The position numbers were made by a program, and so were the translations under genes. The notes under the pieces were generated by a model. It made no database searches, was not told where the DNA came from, and was given only the letters and a program-made list of their open reading frames with translations. Positions 17,147 to 25,478 of a stretch of 64,000 nt of DNA are shown piece by piece; position 1 is the stretch's first letter, and each line of letters begins with the position of its first letter. The DNA comes from Nocardiopsis sp. ATB16-24 (GTDB lineage Bacteria > Actinomycetota > Actinomycetes > Streptosporangiales > Streptosporangiaceae), in NCBI RefSeq assembly GCF_030271535.1, contig NZ_JASCXJ010000014.1, positions 1 to 64,000 on the forward strand, in the 5' to 3' direction.

Positions 17147-18922
17147 CTACTGGATGGGCGGGTGGGCGTTGGCCAGCAGCTCCTGGAACTGCTCGGAGAA
17201 CCAGTGGCCCGAGACCGGCGCGTTGGGCAGCGCACCGCTCATGTTGTTGCCGTTGCGCGGGTTGCCCTCATAGGTGGGGTCGCACATCCGGTCGAAGCCC
17301 TTGCCCTCGTCGTTGGGGATCTCCGTGCTGGACCCGTCGGACTCACCCGGGGGCTTCATCCACACGTAGGCGTCAATGCCCGGCTCGGGAGCGGCCTGGG
17401 GACGCTCGCCCAGTCCCGCACCGGCCTGGTTGCACCAGTTGCCGGAGTTGATCCGTCGGTCGAAGCGGCCGCCGTCCACGTAGGCGTCGACGTCGGTCTG
17501 CGGACCCGGCCCGGTGGGACGGTCCGGTCCACCCCACCCGTTACGGGAGGTGTCGATCAGCATGCCGATCCCCGGGTCGAAGCCCTGACGGACCAGTTCC
17601 TGGCGCAGGCCCTGGGCGAAGGACAGCTCGTCGATGTAGTTGTTCCAGTCCACCCAGCTCGACTGACGCACCGGCGTGCCGGCGATGGTCTGGCCCAAGG
17701 AGAAGTGCTCCTCCTTCAGCGCCGAGTAGTTGGCGGTGTTGGCGATGAACCCGTGCACGTCGTCCGGGGTGGCTCCGGCGGCGTTGGCGGCCTGGTAGAA
17801 CAGCTGTGCCGAGGGCACGAAGTTGTCCTCCCAGCCGATCCAGCCGTGGTGGCCGGCGTCGACGTAGTTGTACACGTTGTCGATCGCGCCGAGCTGGGCC
17901 AGGGCGTAGCCCACACCCTCGACGTAGTTGCCGTTGGCCAGCATCACGTCGCACTCGGGGGTGGCGGTCTCACGCGGGGAGACGTTGGTGATCAGGTTGG
18001 GCAGCGAGTCGATCTCGATCGTGGTCACGATCCGCAGCTCGGTGTCCTCGTAGTCGGACAGGATGTCGGCGATGGGATCGATGTACTCGTGCTTGTACTT
18101 GTCGATCTCGTCCGGGCCGAGTTCGCCGTTGGAGGCCAGGGCGGCGCAGTCACGGCCGGGCAGGTTGTAGATGACCACCTGGAACACCAGGGGGTCGCCG
18201 TCGGCCTGCTCCAGGGCCTCGTCGAGGTGGTCGCGCAGGCCCATGTTGCCCGTGGTGGGGCTGTCGTTGCCCTCGATGGCGCTGGTGCGGTCCAGCCACA
18301 CGCCGGTGGGCTGGTCGGCGATGGCCGCTCCACCGGGCTCGGCCGCGGCGTTGGCGGACCAGATGGGGTTGACGTACACGTCGGCGCCCACGTACGGGTT
18401 GTCCACCCGGTCACCGGTGCCGGGTTCTCCGGGCTCACCGGGTTCTCCAGGTTCTCCGGGCTCTCCCGGCTCCCCGGGTTCACCGATGTCGCCGCTGCAC
18501 AGAACACCGTTCAGCGTGAATGCGGTGGGCACCGCGTTACTGCCGGAGTAAGAGCCCTGGAAACCGAATTCGACGCTTCCATTGGTGGCGATGGAGGCGT
18601 TGTGTCCGACGTTGGTCATCGCGACACTCTGCCCGGACTGGGAGGCGGTCGCGTTCCAGGCATTGGTGATCTGCTGGTTCCCGGAGAATTCCCACTCCAG
18701 GGTCCATCCATTGATCGCGTCACCGAGGTTGCTGATGTTCACGTTCGCCGTGAAACCCGAGCCCCAGTCATTGAGCTGGTAGTCGACCTCGCAGCCGGTC
18801 GCCGCGGACGCGGGTGAGGAGGCGGTGACCGCGAGGGCGGCGCTGAGCGCCAGAGCGGAGGTCGCGGCCAGGCCGCGTCGTGCCCACGAACGTAGGTTCG
18901 TGCCACGGGGGGGTGTGGTCAT
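17147..18922 (-). CDS. Secreted GH6 cellobiohydrolase with N-terminal CBM2
   Basis: A 591-residue exported cellulase. Residues 1-41 are a signal peptide with twin arginines (SWARRGLAATSALAL) and an ASA-A cleavage site. Residues about 42-143 form a CBM2 with paired cysteines and conserved tryptophans. A Gly-Glu-Pro triplet linker follows (about 145-167), then the GH6 domain. GH6 hallmarks include YNLPGRDCAALAS, YVDAGHHGWIGW and LIDTSRNGWGG. The overall build resembles Thermobifida Cel6B, an exocellulase releasing cellobiose from non-reducing ends. A CelR-type operator lies 167 bp upstream, and the divergent neighbour is an LPMO. Confidence 0.95.
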   Translation of the reverse strand: MTTPPRGTNLRSWARRGLAATSALALSAALAVTASSPASAATGCEVDYQLNDWGSGFTANVNISNLGDAINGWTLEWEFSGNQQITNAWNATASQSGQSVAMTNVGHNASIATNGSVEFGFQGSYSGSNAVPTAFTLNGVLCSGDIGEPGEPGEPGEPGEPGEPGEPGTGDRVDNPYVGADVYVNPIWSANAAAEPGGAAIADQPTGVWLDRTSAIEGNDSPTTGNMGLRDHLDEALEQADGDPLVFQVVIYNLPGRDCAALASNGELGPDEIDKYKHEYIDPIADILSDYEDTELRIVTTIEIDSLPNLITNVSPRETATPECDVMLANGNYVEGVGYALAQLGAIDNVYNYVDAGHHGWIGWEDNFVPSAQLFYQAANAAGATPDDVHGFIANTANYSALKEEHFSLGQTIAGTPVRQSSWVDWNNYIDELSFAQGLRQELVRQGFDPGIGMLIDTSRNGWGGPDRPTGPGPQTDVDAYVDGGRFDRRINSGNWCNQAGAGLGERPQAAPEPGIDAYVWMKPPGESDGSSTEIPNDEGKGFDRMCDPTYEGNPRNGNNMSGALPNAPVSGHWFSEQFQELLANAHPPIQ

Positions 18923-19088
18923 TTCTTCTTTCCTTGTGGAAGCGGATTGCCAGAAGGAGCATGCGGAAGGTGCCGGGAAGGGACACGGCAGACGTGGGAG
19001 CGGAAATTCCCTGTTTTCATGGAGGCGAGCGGGACATGTTTCTCGTGCCCTTGGTTCAGAGAAAAGCCTGGTGAAGGGACCGGAAGGG

Positions 19089-19102
19089 TGGGAGCGCTCC
19101 CA
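19089..19102. promoter_or_regulatory. CelR/CebR operator upstream of the GH6 cellulase
   Basis: TGGGAGCGCTCCCA is a perfect 14-bp palindrome identical to the operator known for the LacI-family cellulase repressor CelR of Thermobifida. Cellobiose releases that repressor. No celR gene is in the window, so the regulator would act in trans. Confidence 0.88.
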
Positions 19103-19621
19103 GTCAGAAACGAGCGGGGTTGTGGAGGATGATTCGAACGAGGTGCGCCAGAGCGCTGTCGGTTCCGCGACTGGGGGTCGCGGGCCGAACTGCTTTCCTG
19201 AACGGTAACCTTCTAATGGTGATATGTAAACACCATAGAACGTGAATATTTTCGGTACGCCGTTCCTTTATGGAAGAAGTGCAGGTGGTGACCTGGTTCA
19301 CAACCGTTCAGTAATGACCTTCCGGTGTCGCGCGGGAACGCAGAGTGCTCGCCAGGGCGTGGTCCGGAGCCGGGCTCGTGGTGACGGGCGCGCGGCACGG
19401 CGGCGTGCGGGCACGGCGGTCGCCCGACGACGGCGATCCCGGCGTCATCGCGGGGCGGTGAAGGCGGCGCCGGAGGGAGGTCACTCCAGGTCGTCCCTCG
19501 GGTCGGGTCGCCTGGTGGCACGAAGGGGCGGACTCCGCGACAGCGGGACGTGTGTGGTCAAGGCCGCGAACCTTTTGACCTCTCTTTGTTTCGACGCGAC
19601 TCCAGTGGGTAACATTCGGCC

Positions 19622-19635
19622 CGGGAGCGCTCCCC
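19622..19635. promoter_or_regulatory. CelR/CebR-type operator upstream of the LPMO
   Basis: CGGGAGCGCTCCCC keeps the twelve central bases of the CelR box and differs only at both ends. It lies 39 bp before the LPMO ATG, where binding would block its promoter. The 750-bp region 18923-19674 holds no recognised gene apart from these two boxes and the divergent promoters. Confidence 0.82.
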
Positions 19636-19674
19636 GTCGGTCGGCCCCTCAGGCCGAGGAAGACGGAGAACGCA

Positions 19675-20340
19675 ATGAACAGCACGACGACCACAAGCCG
19701 TAACTGGATCGCCCGCGCGTTCGTCCTGGCGTCCGCGCCCCTGCTCGCACTGACCACCATGTCCGCACCGGCGGCCGCACACGGCTCGATCATCGACCCG
19801 GCCACCCGCAACTACGGTTGCTGGGAGCGCTGGGGCTCCGACCACCTCAACCCGGACATGGCGCAGGAAGACCCCATGTGCTGGCAGGCGTGGCAGGACA
19901 ACCCCAACGCCATGTGGAACTGGAACGGCCTGTACCGCGACAACGTGGGCGGCGACCATCGGGGGCAGATCCCCGACGGAACCCTGTGCAGCGGTGGCAA
20001 CACCGAAGGGGGTCGCTACGACTCCCTGGACGCGGTCGGTCCCTGGAAGACCACCGACATCGGCACCGACTTCACCCTCCACCTGTACGACCAGGCCTCG
20101 CACGGCGCGGACTACTTCCAGGTCTACGTCACCAAGCAGGGCTTCGACCCGACCACGCAACCGCTGGGATGGGACGACCTGGAACTGGTGGAGCAGACCG
20201 GTTCCTACCCGCCGGCCCAGAACATCACCTTCGACGCCAGCGCTCCGGGCAGGTCGGGCCGGCACATCGTGTTCACCATCTGGCAGGCCTCCCACATGGA
20301 CCAGGTGTACTACCTGTGCAGTGACGTGAACTTCGTCTGA
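19675..20340 (+). CDS. Secreted AA10 lytic polysaccharide monooxygenase
   Basis: A 221-residue copper enzyme that oxidatively cleaves cellulose or chitin. Residues 1-35 are the signal peptide; cleavage after PAAA exposes His36 as the mature N-terminus. His36 and His143 (ASHGADYF) form the histidine brace, and the Phe in the terminal SDVNF takes the axial position. The protein is a single domain without a CBM and resembles Thermobifida E7 very closely (RNYGCWERWG, QDNPNAMWNWNGLYRD). Co-expression with the GH6 enzyme through CelR would supply new chain ends for the exocellulase. Confidence 0.95.
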   Translation: MNSTTTTSRNWIARAFVLASAPLLALTTMSAPAAAHGSIIDPATRNYGCWERWGSDHLNPDMAQEDPMCWQAWQDNPNAMWNWNGLYRDNVGGDHRGQIPDGTLCSGGNTEGGRYDSLDAVGPWKTTDIGTDFTLHLYDQASHGADYFQVYVTKQGFDPTTQPLGWDDLELVEQTGSYPPAQNITFDASAPGRSGRHIVFTIWQASHMDQVYYLCSDVNFV

Positions 20341-20387
20341 CCCCGGGTCGGCTCCCTGGTCCGGCCGAGCCGCTCCACGAAAAAGGG

Positions 20388-20422
20388 TGACCGGGCCCGT
20401 CGGGACACGGCGGGCCCGGTCA
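20388..20422. terminator. Bidirectional terminator after the LPMO
   Basis: TGACCGGGCCCG and CGGGCCCGGTCA form a perfect 12-bp stem with an 11-base loop between convergent genes. An A-rich run precedes it, giving a T run on the minus strand. Confidence 0.65.
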
Positions 20423-20483
20423 TGGTGCGGCCCCAGCCGTCTCCCGCACTCGACGCCCGTCCTCCCCGGCGCGGTCGATCTCC

Positions 20484-20762
20484 TCAGCCGTCCTCGCCGA
20501 ACAGACGGTCCCGTGCCGCGTCCGCGGCGGCACCGCCCGGGTCCTCCAGGACCCCGCCCACGGCGTCGGCCCGCTCCTGGAGTCCCTCGGCGACCCCGGT
20601 CGCACCGCCGAGGACCTCCTCACCGAACCCCTGGGCGGTCTCCGCGGCCCCGCCCACGACCTCCTCGCCGAACGCCTGAGCGGCGTCGGCGGCGTCCGCG
20701 ACCGTCTCCTCGGCCACCCCGCCGAACAGACCCCGGAACCAGTTGATCACGTCGTCGAACAT
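20484..20762 (-). CDS. Small Ala/Gly/Glu-rich amphipathic protein, function unknown
   Basis: A 92-residue acidic protein. After an amphipathic start (MFDDVINWFRGLFGG) it consists of imperfect repeats of the type AQAFGEEVVGGAAET and AQGFGEEVLGGATGV, which should form amphipathic helices with GG breaks. No known family is recognised. A strong GGAGGGG ribosome site precedes the ATG. A palindrome at 20789-20809 sits in the likely promoter. The repeats recall late-embryogenesis-abundant or surface-active helical proteins, but this is only a resemblance. Confidence 0.65.
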   Translation of the reverse strand: MFDDVINWFRGLFGGVAEETVADAADAAQAFGEEVVGGAAETAQGFGEEVLGGATGVAEGLQERADAVGGVLEDPGGAAADAARDRLFGEDG

Positions 20763-20788
20763 TCCTCGCCCCTCCTGTGGTCATCTCT

Positions 20789-20809
20789 GTTTACTCTCGC
20801 GAGATAAAC
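20789..20809. promoter_or_regulatory. Palindromic promoter element TTTA-TCTCGCGAGA-TAAA
   Basis: A perfect TCTCGCGAGA core is flanked by GTTTA and TAAAC, offset by one base. It begins 27 bp upstream of the small Ala/Gly/Glu-rich gene. The A+T-rich flanks could include its -10 element. Probably an operator for an unknown regulator. Confidence 0.45.
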
Positions 20810-20885
20810 CCTGAGTAAGGGGTGGATGCGCAGGGTGATCATGGTGGGCCGAAATGCGCCTTCCGTGCCGTGGTCCCGCACACGA

Positions 20886-20913
20886 GTGGGGTCCGGCACG
20901 CGCCGGACCCCAC
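20886..20913. terminator. Terminator hairpin downstream of the GH10-like gene
   Basis: GTGGGGTCCGGC and GCCGGACCCCAC pair perfectly over 12 bp with a four-base loop, 24 bp beyond the stop of the glycosidase gene. Confidence 0.6.
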
Positions 20914-20936
20914 CGTCATCGAAGCGATCCTCTACC

Positions 20937-22568
20937 TCACGGCACGTACCTCGGGTTGCTCGGCGCACTCTCGTGGTGCAGACGGTCCAGGGCGGTCACG
21001 TAGTAGGTGCGGGCGCCGCCCCCGTCGGGTGCGATGAAGACCGTCTCGCCGCCCTCGGCCGCGCGTACGGTCCCGACCATGGCGCGCGGGTCCTCGATCC
21101 CGCACACGACCCCGCTCCGATCGGGAGCCCCGTCGAAGGCGTAGACCGCGTAGTAGGCGGTCTCCTGGCCGCGACCCTGGCGGATGGTCAGCCGGACGCC
21201 ATCGTCACCCCGTTCGGCGGCACCGACCTTGGGCGGCATGGGCGCGCCGCCGCCGAGGTCCTCCTTGACGGGGATCAGCGCGGGCCGGGAGTAGTGCTGC
21301 TCGACCACGGCGTCCATGGCCGTGCGCGCGTTGGTGCGCAGCGACGTGGCGCTGAAGTAGACGTCGCCGTGCACCCCTGGATGAGCGCGGTTGAACTCCA
21401 GGTGCCGAGCCAGCTCCTGCGGATCGGACCAGGCGCCGGCGTTGCCCACCTTGTAGGCGGCCTGGCCGATGTACAGGTGCACCCCGGTGCCCTCGGTGAC
21501 CCGCTCCCACCACGGGACCAGGACCGCGTAGTCGGCCACCGGAAGCCCGATCTCCCAGTACACCTGGGGGTTGATGTAGTCCACCCACCCCTCGCGCACC
21601 CAGGCGCGGCTGTCGGCGTAGAGGGCGCTGTAGGACTCCAGGCCGTTGGTGGCCGATCCCGCCGGGTCGCTGGAGGCGTTGCGCCAGATCCCGAACGGGC
21701 TGATGCCGAACTTCACGTGCGGCTTGACGGCGTTGATCGCCTCGTCCATCCCCGCGACCATGCGGTTGACGTTGTCGCGCCGCCAGTCCTCGATATCGGA
21801 GAAGTCCCCGCCGTGCTCGGCGAAGGTGTCCCGGTCCGGAATGGCCGCGCCGCTCACCGGATAGGGATAGAAGTAGTCGTCGAAGTGGACGCCGTCGAGG
21901 TCGTAGTTCTCGACGGCGTCCATCATCGCTTCGATGACGAACTCGCGGGCCTCGGGGATCCCGGGGTCGTAGTAGAGCTTTCCACCGTAGGAGAAGACCC
22001 AGTCGGGGTTCTGCCTGGCCGGGTGGTCCGCCACCAGGCGTGAGGGGTCGTCGTGCATGGCCACCCGGTAGGGGTTGAACCAGCCGTGGAACTCCAGGTT
22101 GCGGGCGTGGGCCTCCTCGACGGCGAACTCCAGGGGGTCGTACCCCGGATCCTGCCCCTGCCGGCCGGTGAGCCACTCGGACCAGGGCTCGTGCGGTGAG
22201 GGCCAGAAGGCGTCCGCGGTCGGCCTGATCTGGACGAAGACGGCGTTGAGGCCGTCCTCCTTGGCCCGGTCGTACAGGTCGGTGAGTTCGGCCTGTTGTG
22301 CGGCGGGTGTCAGGCCCTGCTCACTGGGCCAGTCGATGTTGACCACCGAGGAGATCCATTCGGCGCGCATCTGCCGCTTGGGCGGCGCCTGGGGATCGAC
22401 CACGCAGGTGTCGTCCTGCTCCTGGACCTCGGCCACGGCCGTCGGCATGTGGAGCAGGGACGCGGCGACCGCCGCGGCGAAGGCGCCACACAGGGCACCG
22501 GTGCGGGGGATCGAGGTCCGGGCCCCGGCGGCTCGGGGCGCGGGACGGCTCCGGTTCGGGTACGCCAA
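20937..22568 (-). CDS. Secreted GH10-like glycosidase (DUF187/YngK type)
   Basis: A 543-residue protein with an export signal (residues about 25-46, AVAASLLHMPTAVAEV). The main domain is a TIM barrel of the GHL10/DUF187 family. It shows the opening MRAEWISSVVNIDWPS, the segment LEFHGWFNPYRVA, and the acidic YDLDGVHFDDYFYPYP and GISPFGIWRN strings. About 90 C-terminal residues resemble an Fn3-like beta-sandwich. Relatives such as Bacillus YngK act on cell-wall-associated or other glycans, but specificity is not established. The start is a TTG at 22568 with GGAG upstream. Confidence 0.85.
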   Translation of the reverse strand: MAYPNRSRPAPRAAGARTSIPRTGALCGAFAAAVAASLLHMPTAVAEVQEQDDTCVVDPQAPPKRQMRAEWISSVVNIDWPSEQGLTPAAQQAELTDLYDRAKEDGLNAVFVQIRPTADAFWPSPHEPWSEWLTGRQGQDPGYDPLEFAVEEAHARNLEFHGWFNPYRVAMHDDPSRLVADHPARQNPDWVFSYGGKLYYDPGIPEAREFVIEAMMDAVENYDLDGVHFDDYFYPYPVSGAAIPDRDTFAEHGGDFSDIEDWRRDNVNRMVAGMDEAINAVKPHVKFGISPFGIWRNASSDPAGSATNGLESYSALYADSRAWVREGWVDYINPQVYWEIGLPVADYAVLVPWWERVTEGTGVHLYIGQAAYKVGNAGAWSDPQELARHLEFNRAHPGVHGDVYFSATSLRTNARTAMDAVVEQHYSRPALIPVKEDLGGGAPMPPKVGAAERGDDGVRLTIRQGRGQETAYYAVYAFDGAPDRSGVVCGIEDPRAMVGTVRAAEGGETVFIAPDGGGARTYYVTALDRLHHESAPSNPRYVP

Positions 22569-22808
22569 GGTGGCTCCTTCCGGCTTCTGTCGTCGGACAG
22601 GGGTACGGGCCGGACACGCCTGGACACGGTCGCCGAGCGACGCCCGACCGAACCCCTGGAGAAAACCTTCATGATTTGACCGGAATAAGCAAGACTCCTA
22701 CGGCTGTTCGATGCGTATGTGTCGCGAGGGAGGGGGTGGGGACGGGGTAGGACCCGTCACGGGCCCACCCGCCTCCGCGGTGGGCCGGACGGAAGCAGGG
22801 AGGGCGTC

Positions 22809-22910
22809 GTGTTCGTCTTCTTCAGCGGTCGGCTGGGGTGTCTCCTGTCCCTCATGATCTCGACGGCGCTGACGATTCTTCTACTGTTGGTCCTCGGCGT
22901 TCTGGGATGA
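22809..22910 (+). CDS. 33-residue single-pass membrane peptide
   Basis: A very short gene starting at GTG 22809 with GGGAGGG five bases upstream. The peptide starts MFVFFSGRLGCLLSL and has one transmembrane helix that fills most of its length. Small proteins with the same opening pattern (aromatic-rich start, GRLGCL, then a hydrophobic helix) occur in other actinomycetes as I recall them; their role is unknown. No partner gene adjoins it. Confidence 0.6.
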   Translation: MFVFFSGRLGCLLSLMISTALTILLLLVLGVLG

Positions 22911-23317
22911 GACACGGGCCCCGGGCGGCCACGCTCGCCGCCGCGGCACCGGAGGGAACGGGCGTGGTGTCCCGGAGCGGGGACCCGCTCGCCACCGCGC
23001 ACGACATCGGTGAGGGACGCGGCCGGAACCGTTCCTGAGGGGGAGCCCCCCTTGCGATGGCCGGGCGCTCCATGAGAGGTCCCATGCCTCAGGGGGTGGA
23101 CCCGCCCGGTACGGGGCCGACCACACCGGGTTCTGGGGCGGGGGTCGCCCGGGATCCGCCCTCACCCGCTCCCGAGCCCCGCGCTCCCCTGTGAGGTCGC
23201 CCGACCGGGGCTGAGGTCCACCTGCCCGCCCTGGCGGGCACCGCCCCCGCCCCCGCCGTCGCTCGTCGACCGCCTCTCACGCCGGCTTCGTCTCGCCGCG
23301 CGAACTTTCCCTGAATG
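22911..23317. other. Intergenic region, no gene recognised
   Basis: About 400 bp of high-G+C sequence between the membrane peptide and the regulatory site of the dioxygenase gene. No supported gene. Confidence 0.4.
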
Positions 23318-23350
23318 TATCTTGCAAGGAAGATATTTCCTTGTTATCTT
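23318..23350. promoter_or_regulatory. Overlapping palindromes, MhqR/MarR-like operator
   Basis: TATCTTGCAAGGAAGATA (23318-23335) is an inverted repeat with 6-bp arms. The overlapping CAAGGAAGATATTTCCTTG (23325-23343) has 7-bp arms, and a further TATCTT follows at 23345. The first repeat resembles the Bacillus MhqR box, which also has TATCT/AGATA ends. The gene 124 bp downstream is an MhqO-like dioxygenase, the type of gene MhqR controls. No marR gene is adjacent. Confidence 0.6.
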
Positions 23351-23473
23351 CGAGGGGAGAGAAGGGCCGCCCCCTGAGGGCGGATCCCCGAGGGCGCGGG
23401 TCGCGTGGTGGCGAGCCTTTCCCCGTCTCCTCCCTCCCCCGGGCACCGGAACCGACCACCGAAGGAGCAGACC

Positions 23474-24484
23474 ATGGCGATCAGGACGAGCGGATTGCAC
23501 CACGTCACCGCGATCGGCGGCGACCCGCGGCGCAACGTCGACTTCTACGCACGCGCCCTCGGGCTGCGGGTGGTCAAGACCACCGTGAACTTCGACGACC
23601 CTGGCGTGTACCACCTGTACTACGGAGACGAGGAGGGGCGGCCGGGCACTCTCATGACGTTCTTCCCCTGGCCGGGTGTGACGGGAGGCAGGCACGGCAC
23701 CGGGCAGGCCACGAGCACGGCCTTCTCCGTTCCCGAGTCCTCACTCGGCTGGTGGGAGCGGCACCTGGCGGAGGCCGGGGTCCACACCACCCGGACCCGT
23801 ACCCATGGGGAGGAGGAGGCTCTGACCTTCCTCGACCCGGACGGGTTGCGGCTCTCCCTGGTCGCACACCCCCAGGGCGACCCGCGTGATCCGTGGGACA
23901 CGCCGGCGGTACCCGCCGAGCACGCCGTCCGCGGCCTGCACTCGGTGACCATGCAGGTGGCGAAGGAGGAGGCCACCACGGAGATGTTGACCGACGGGCT
24001 CGGTCTGCGCCACGTCGGCGGCAGCGGCGACCGACTACGCTTCGCCGCGGGGGACGGCGGCCCCGGCGCGCTGGTGGACGTACTGGTCACCCCGGACGCC
24101 CCGCGAGGCCTGGTGGCGGGAGGCACGGTGCACCACGTCGCCTGGCGGGTCCCCGACGACGCAGCCCAGCGCGCGTGGCGCGAGGAACTCCTCGGCAAGG
24201 GCGTGCGGGTCACCGAGATCCTGGACCGCCAGTACTTCCACTCGATCTACTTCCGTGAGCCGGGCGGCGTCCTGCTGGAGATCGCCACCGACGACATCGG
24301 CTTCACCGTCGACGAGCCCCTGCTCGAACTGGGCCGCGCGCTGAAGCTTCCGCCGTGGCTGGAGCCCAGGCGGGAGGAGATCCGAAGCGCCCTGCCCGCG
24401 CTGGGCCTTCCGGACGAGAACAACCCCGAGGTCGCCGAGAGGGCGGCGCAGCGGGAGGCCGAAGAGGTCGAGGCGGCGGGATGA
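23474..24484 (+). CDS. MhqO-type ring-cleaving dioxygenase (VOC superfamily)
   Basis: A 336-residue protein made of two vicinal-oxygen-chelate modules. The N-terminal module starts TSGLHHVTAIGGDPRRNVDFY and the second begins GLHSVTMQV. Candidate metal ligands are the histidines in LHHVTA and VHHVAWRV and the glutamate in REPGGVLLEIATD. The family includes Bacillus MhqO/MhqA, linked to hydroquinone and catechol-type aromatic detoxification. The ATG at 23474 has AAGGAG upstream. The operator-like repeats upstream support control by quinone stress. Confidence 0.88.
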   Translation: MAIRTSGLHHVTAIGGDPRRNVDFYARALGLRVVKTTVNFDDPGVYHLYYGDEEGRPGTLMTFFPWPGVTGGRHGTGQATSTAFSVPESSLGWWERHLAEAGVHTTRTRTHGEEEALTFLDPDGLRLSLVAHPQGDPRDPWDTPAVPAEHAVRGLHSVTMQVAKEEATTEMLTDGLGLRHVGGSGDRLRFAAGDGGPGALVDVLVTPDAPRGLVAGGTVHHVAWRVPDDAAQRAWREELLGKGVRVTEILDRQYFHSIYFREPGGVLLEIATDDIGFTVDEPLLELGRALKLPPWLEPRREEIRSALPALGLPDENNPEVAERAAQREAEEVEAAG

Positions 24485-24497
24485 GGATCCCGTGGGA

Positions 24498-24524
24498 CCG
24501 GTGACCGCGGACGGCGGTCACCGG
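24498..24524. terminator. Bidirectional terminator hairpin
   Basis: CCGGTGACCGC and GCGGTCACCGG form an 11-bp perfect stem with a five-base loop between the convergent dioxygenase and DUF4389 genes. Confidence 0.55.
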
Positions 24525-24555
24525 ATGCGGGGTGGTGCGGTCGTCGCCGACCTCC

Positions 24556-25293
24556 TCAGGGGCGGCCCTCCGTGGACCCGCCGCCCGCTTCGGCGAGTCT
24601 CGGTTCGGGACCGCCCATGTCCAGGCGGAAGGGCGGATAGCGGTCCGTCATCAGCGCGCTGTAGACCACGACCCGCATCACCCAGCGGTTCAGACCGACC
24701 ACGAGGTCGAAGATGCCCCGTGGGTAGAGCCCGCCGAAGAGCAGGGAGAGGGCGGCGAACAGCACGAGGAGGCCGATGAGTCCCGGCGACTGGTACACCA
24801 TGTTCGTCGCGGTCTCCGCGGTCTCCTTCGCCGTCCCTCCGGTCCCGTCCACCCTGAAGCCCATGCCTCCGCGGACGAAGAGGGACAACACCAGGTAGTG
24901 GGGGACGGCCAGCAGCCACCACTTGATCAGGACCAGTCCACGGGACAGCCGTTCCGGCGGCCGTATCGTCAGCCGCGCGGGGTAGTCGACGTCAGCGGAC
25001 AGGGTGAAGGGCGGGTACCGGTCGGTGCCCAGCACCCAGTAGGAGTAGAAGCCCACCCTCCAGCTCCAACGCAGGACCCCGGTGTTGAACTCGAAGATGC
25101 CCCGCGGGTAGCGACCCGTGAACAGAATCGCGAAGAAGGCCACCACGGTCAGGACGAAGAAGGCGATCCAGAGGAAGAACAGCACGACGTAGTGGGGGAG
25201 CGCGAGCAACCACTTGATCAGCCAGAGCCAGCGCCCCACCGCCGGGTCCCGTGTCGCCTCCATCCGCACCGGGTGGGGTATGCGATCCGCCAT
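24556..25293 (-). CDS. DUF4389 membrane protein
   Basis: A 245-residue membrane protein with two tandem DUF4389 repeats. Each repeat has a WLIKWLLALPHY or VLIKWWLLAVPHY opening helix, a long hydrophobic helix, and a YPRGIF/TDRYPPF closing segment. The internal duplication is clear. Function is unknown; the domain is widespread in actinomycetes. The ATG at 25293 has AGAGGTG upstream. The frame continues upstream but there contains a decayed response-regulator fragment. Confidence 0.85.
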   Translation of the reverse strand: MADRIPHPVRMEATRDPAVGRWLWLIKWLLALPHYVVLFFLWIAFFVLTVVAFFAILFTGRYPRGIFEFNTGVLRWSWRVGFYSYWVLGTDRYPPFTLSADVDYPARLTIRPPERLSRGLVLIKWWLLAVPHYLVLSLFVRGGMGFRVDGTGGTAKETAETATNMVYQSPGLIGLLVLFAALSLLFGGLYPRGIFDLVVGLNRWVMRVVVYSALMTDRYPPFRLDMGGPEPRLAEAGGGSTEGRP

Positions 25294-25336
25294 GTCGGAC
25301 ACCTCTTTTCGGGGCGGTCCCGCCAAACCACGGTGG

Positions 25337-25478
25337 GTCGACCGCGAGGTCGGGGCGCCCCGAGCGTCCGGCCACCGCGCCCGCCTCGTCCGCGACCTCG
25401 ACGCCCTCCCTTCGGGGAGGGACGTGATCCCGAGCCGCGCCATGTCGTGATCGTCGACCAGGAAGACGCGGACCCCCC
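25337..25478 (-). pseudogene. Remnant of a NarL-family response-regulator receiver domain
   Basis: On the minus strand the segment RVFLVDDHDMARLGITSL is the usual first strand and helix of a NarL/FixJ receiver. The next receiver piece, EGVEVADEAGAVAG and RPDLAVD, continues in another frame after a one-base slip near CCCCGAAGGGAGGG. Sequence after the third strand, with the phosphorylation site, is missing. The piece is too short to function and is best read as a decayed gene between the DUF4389 and TetR genes. Confidence 0.55.
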
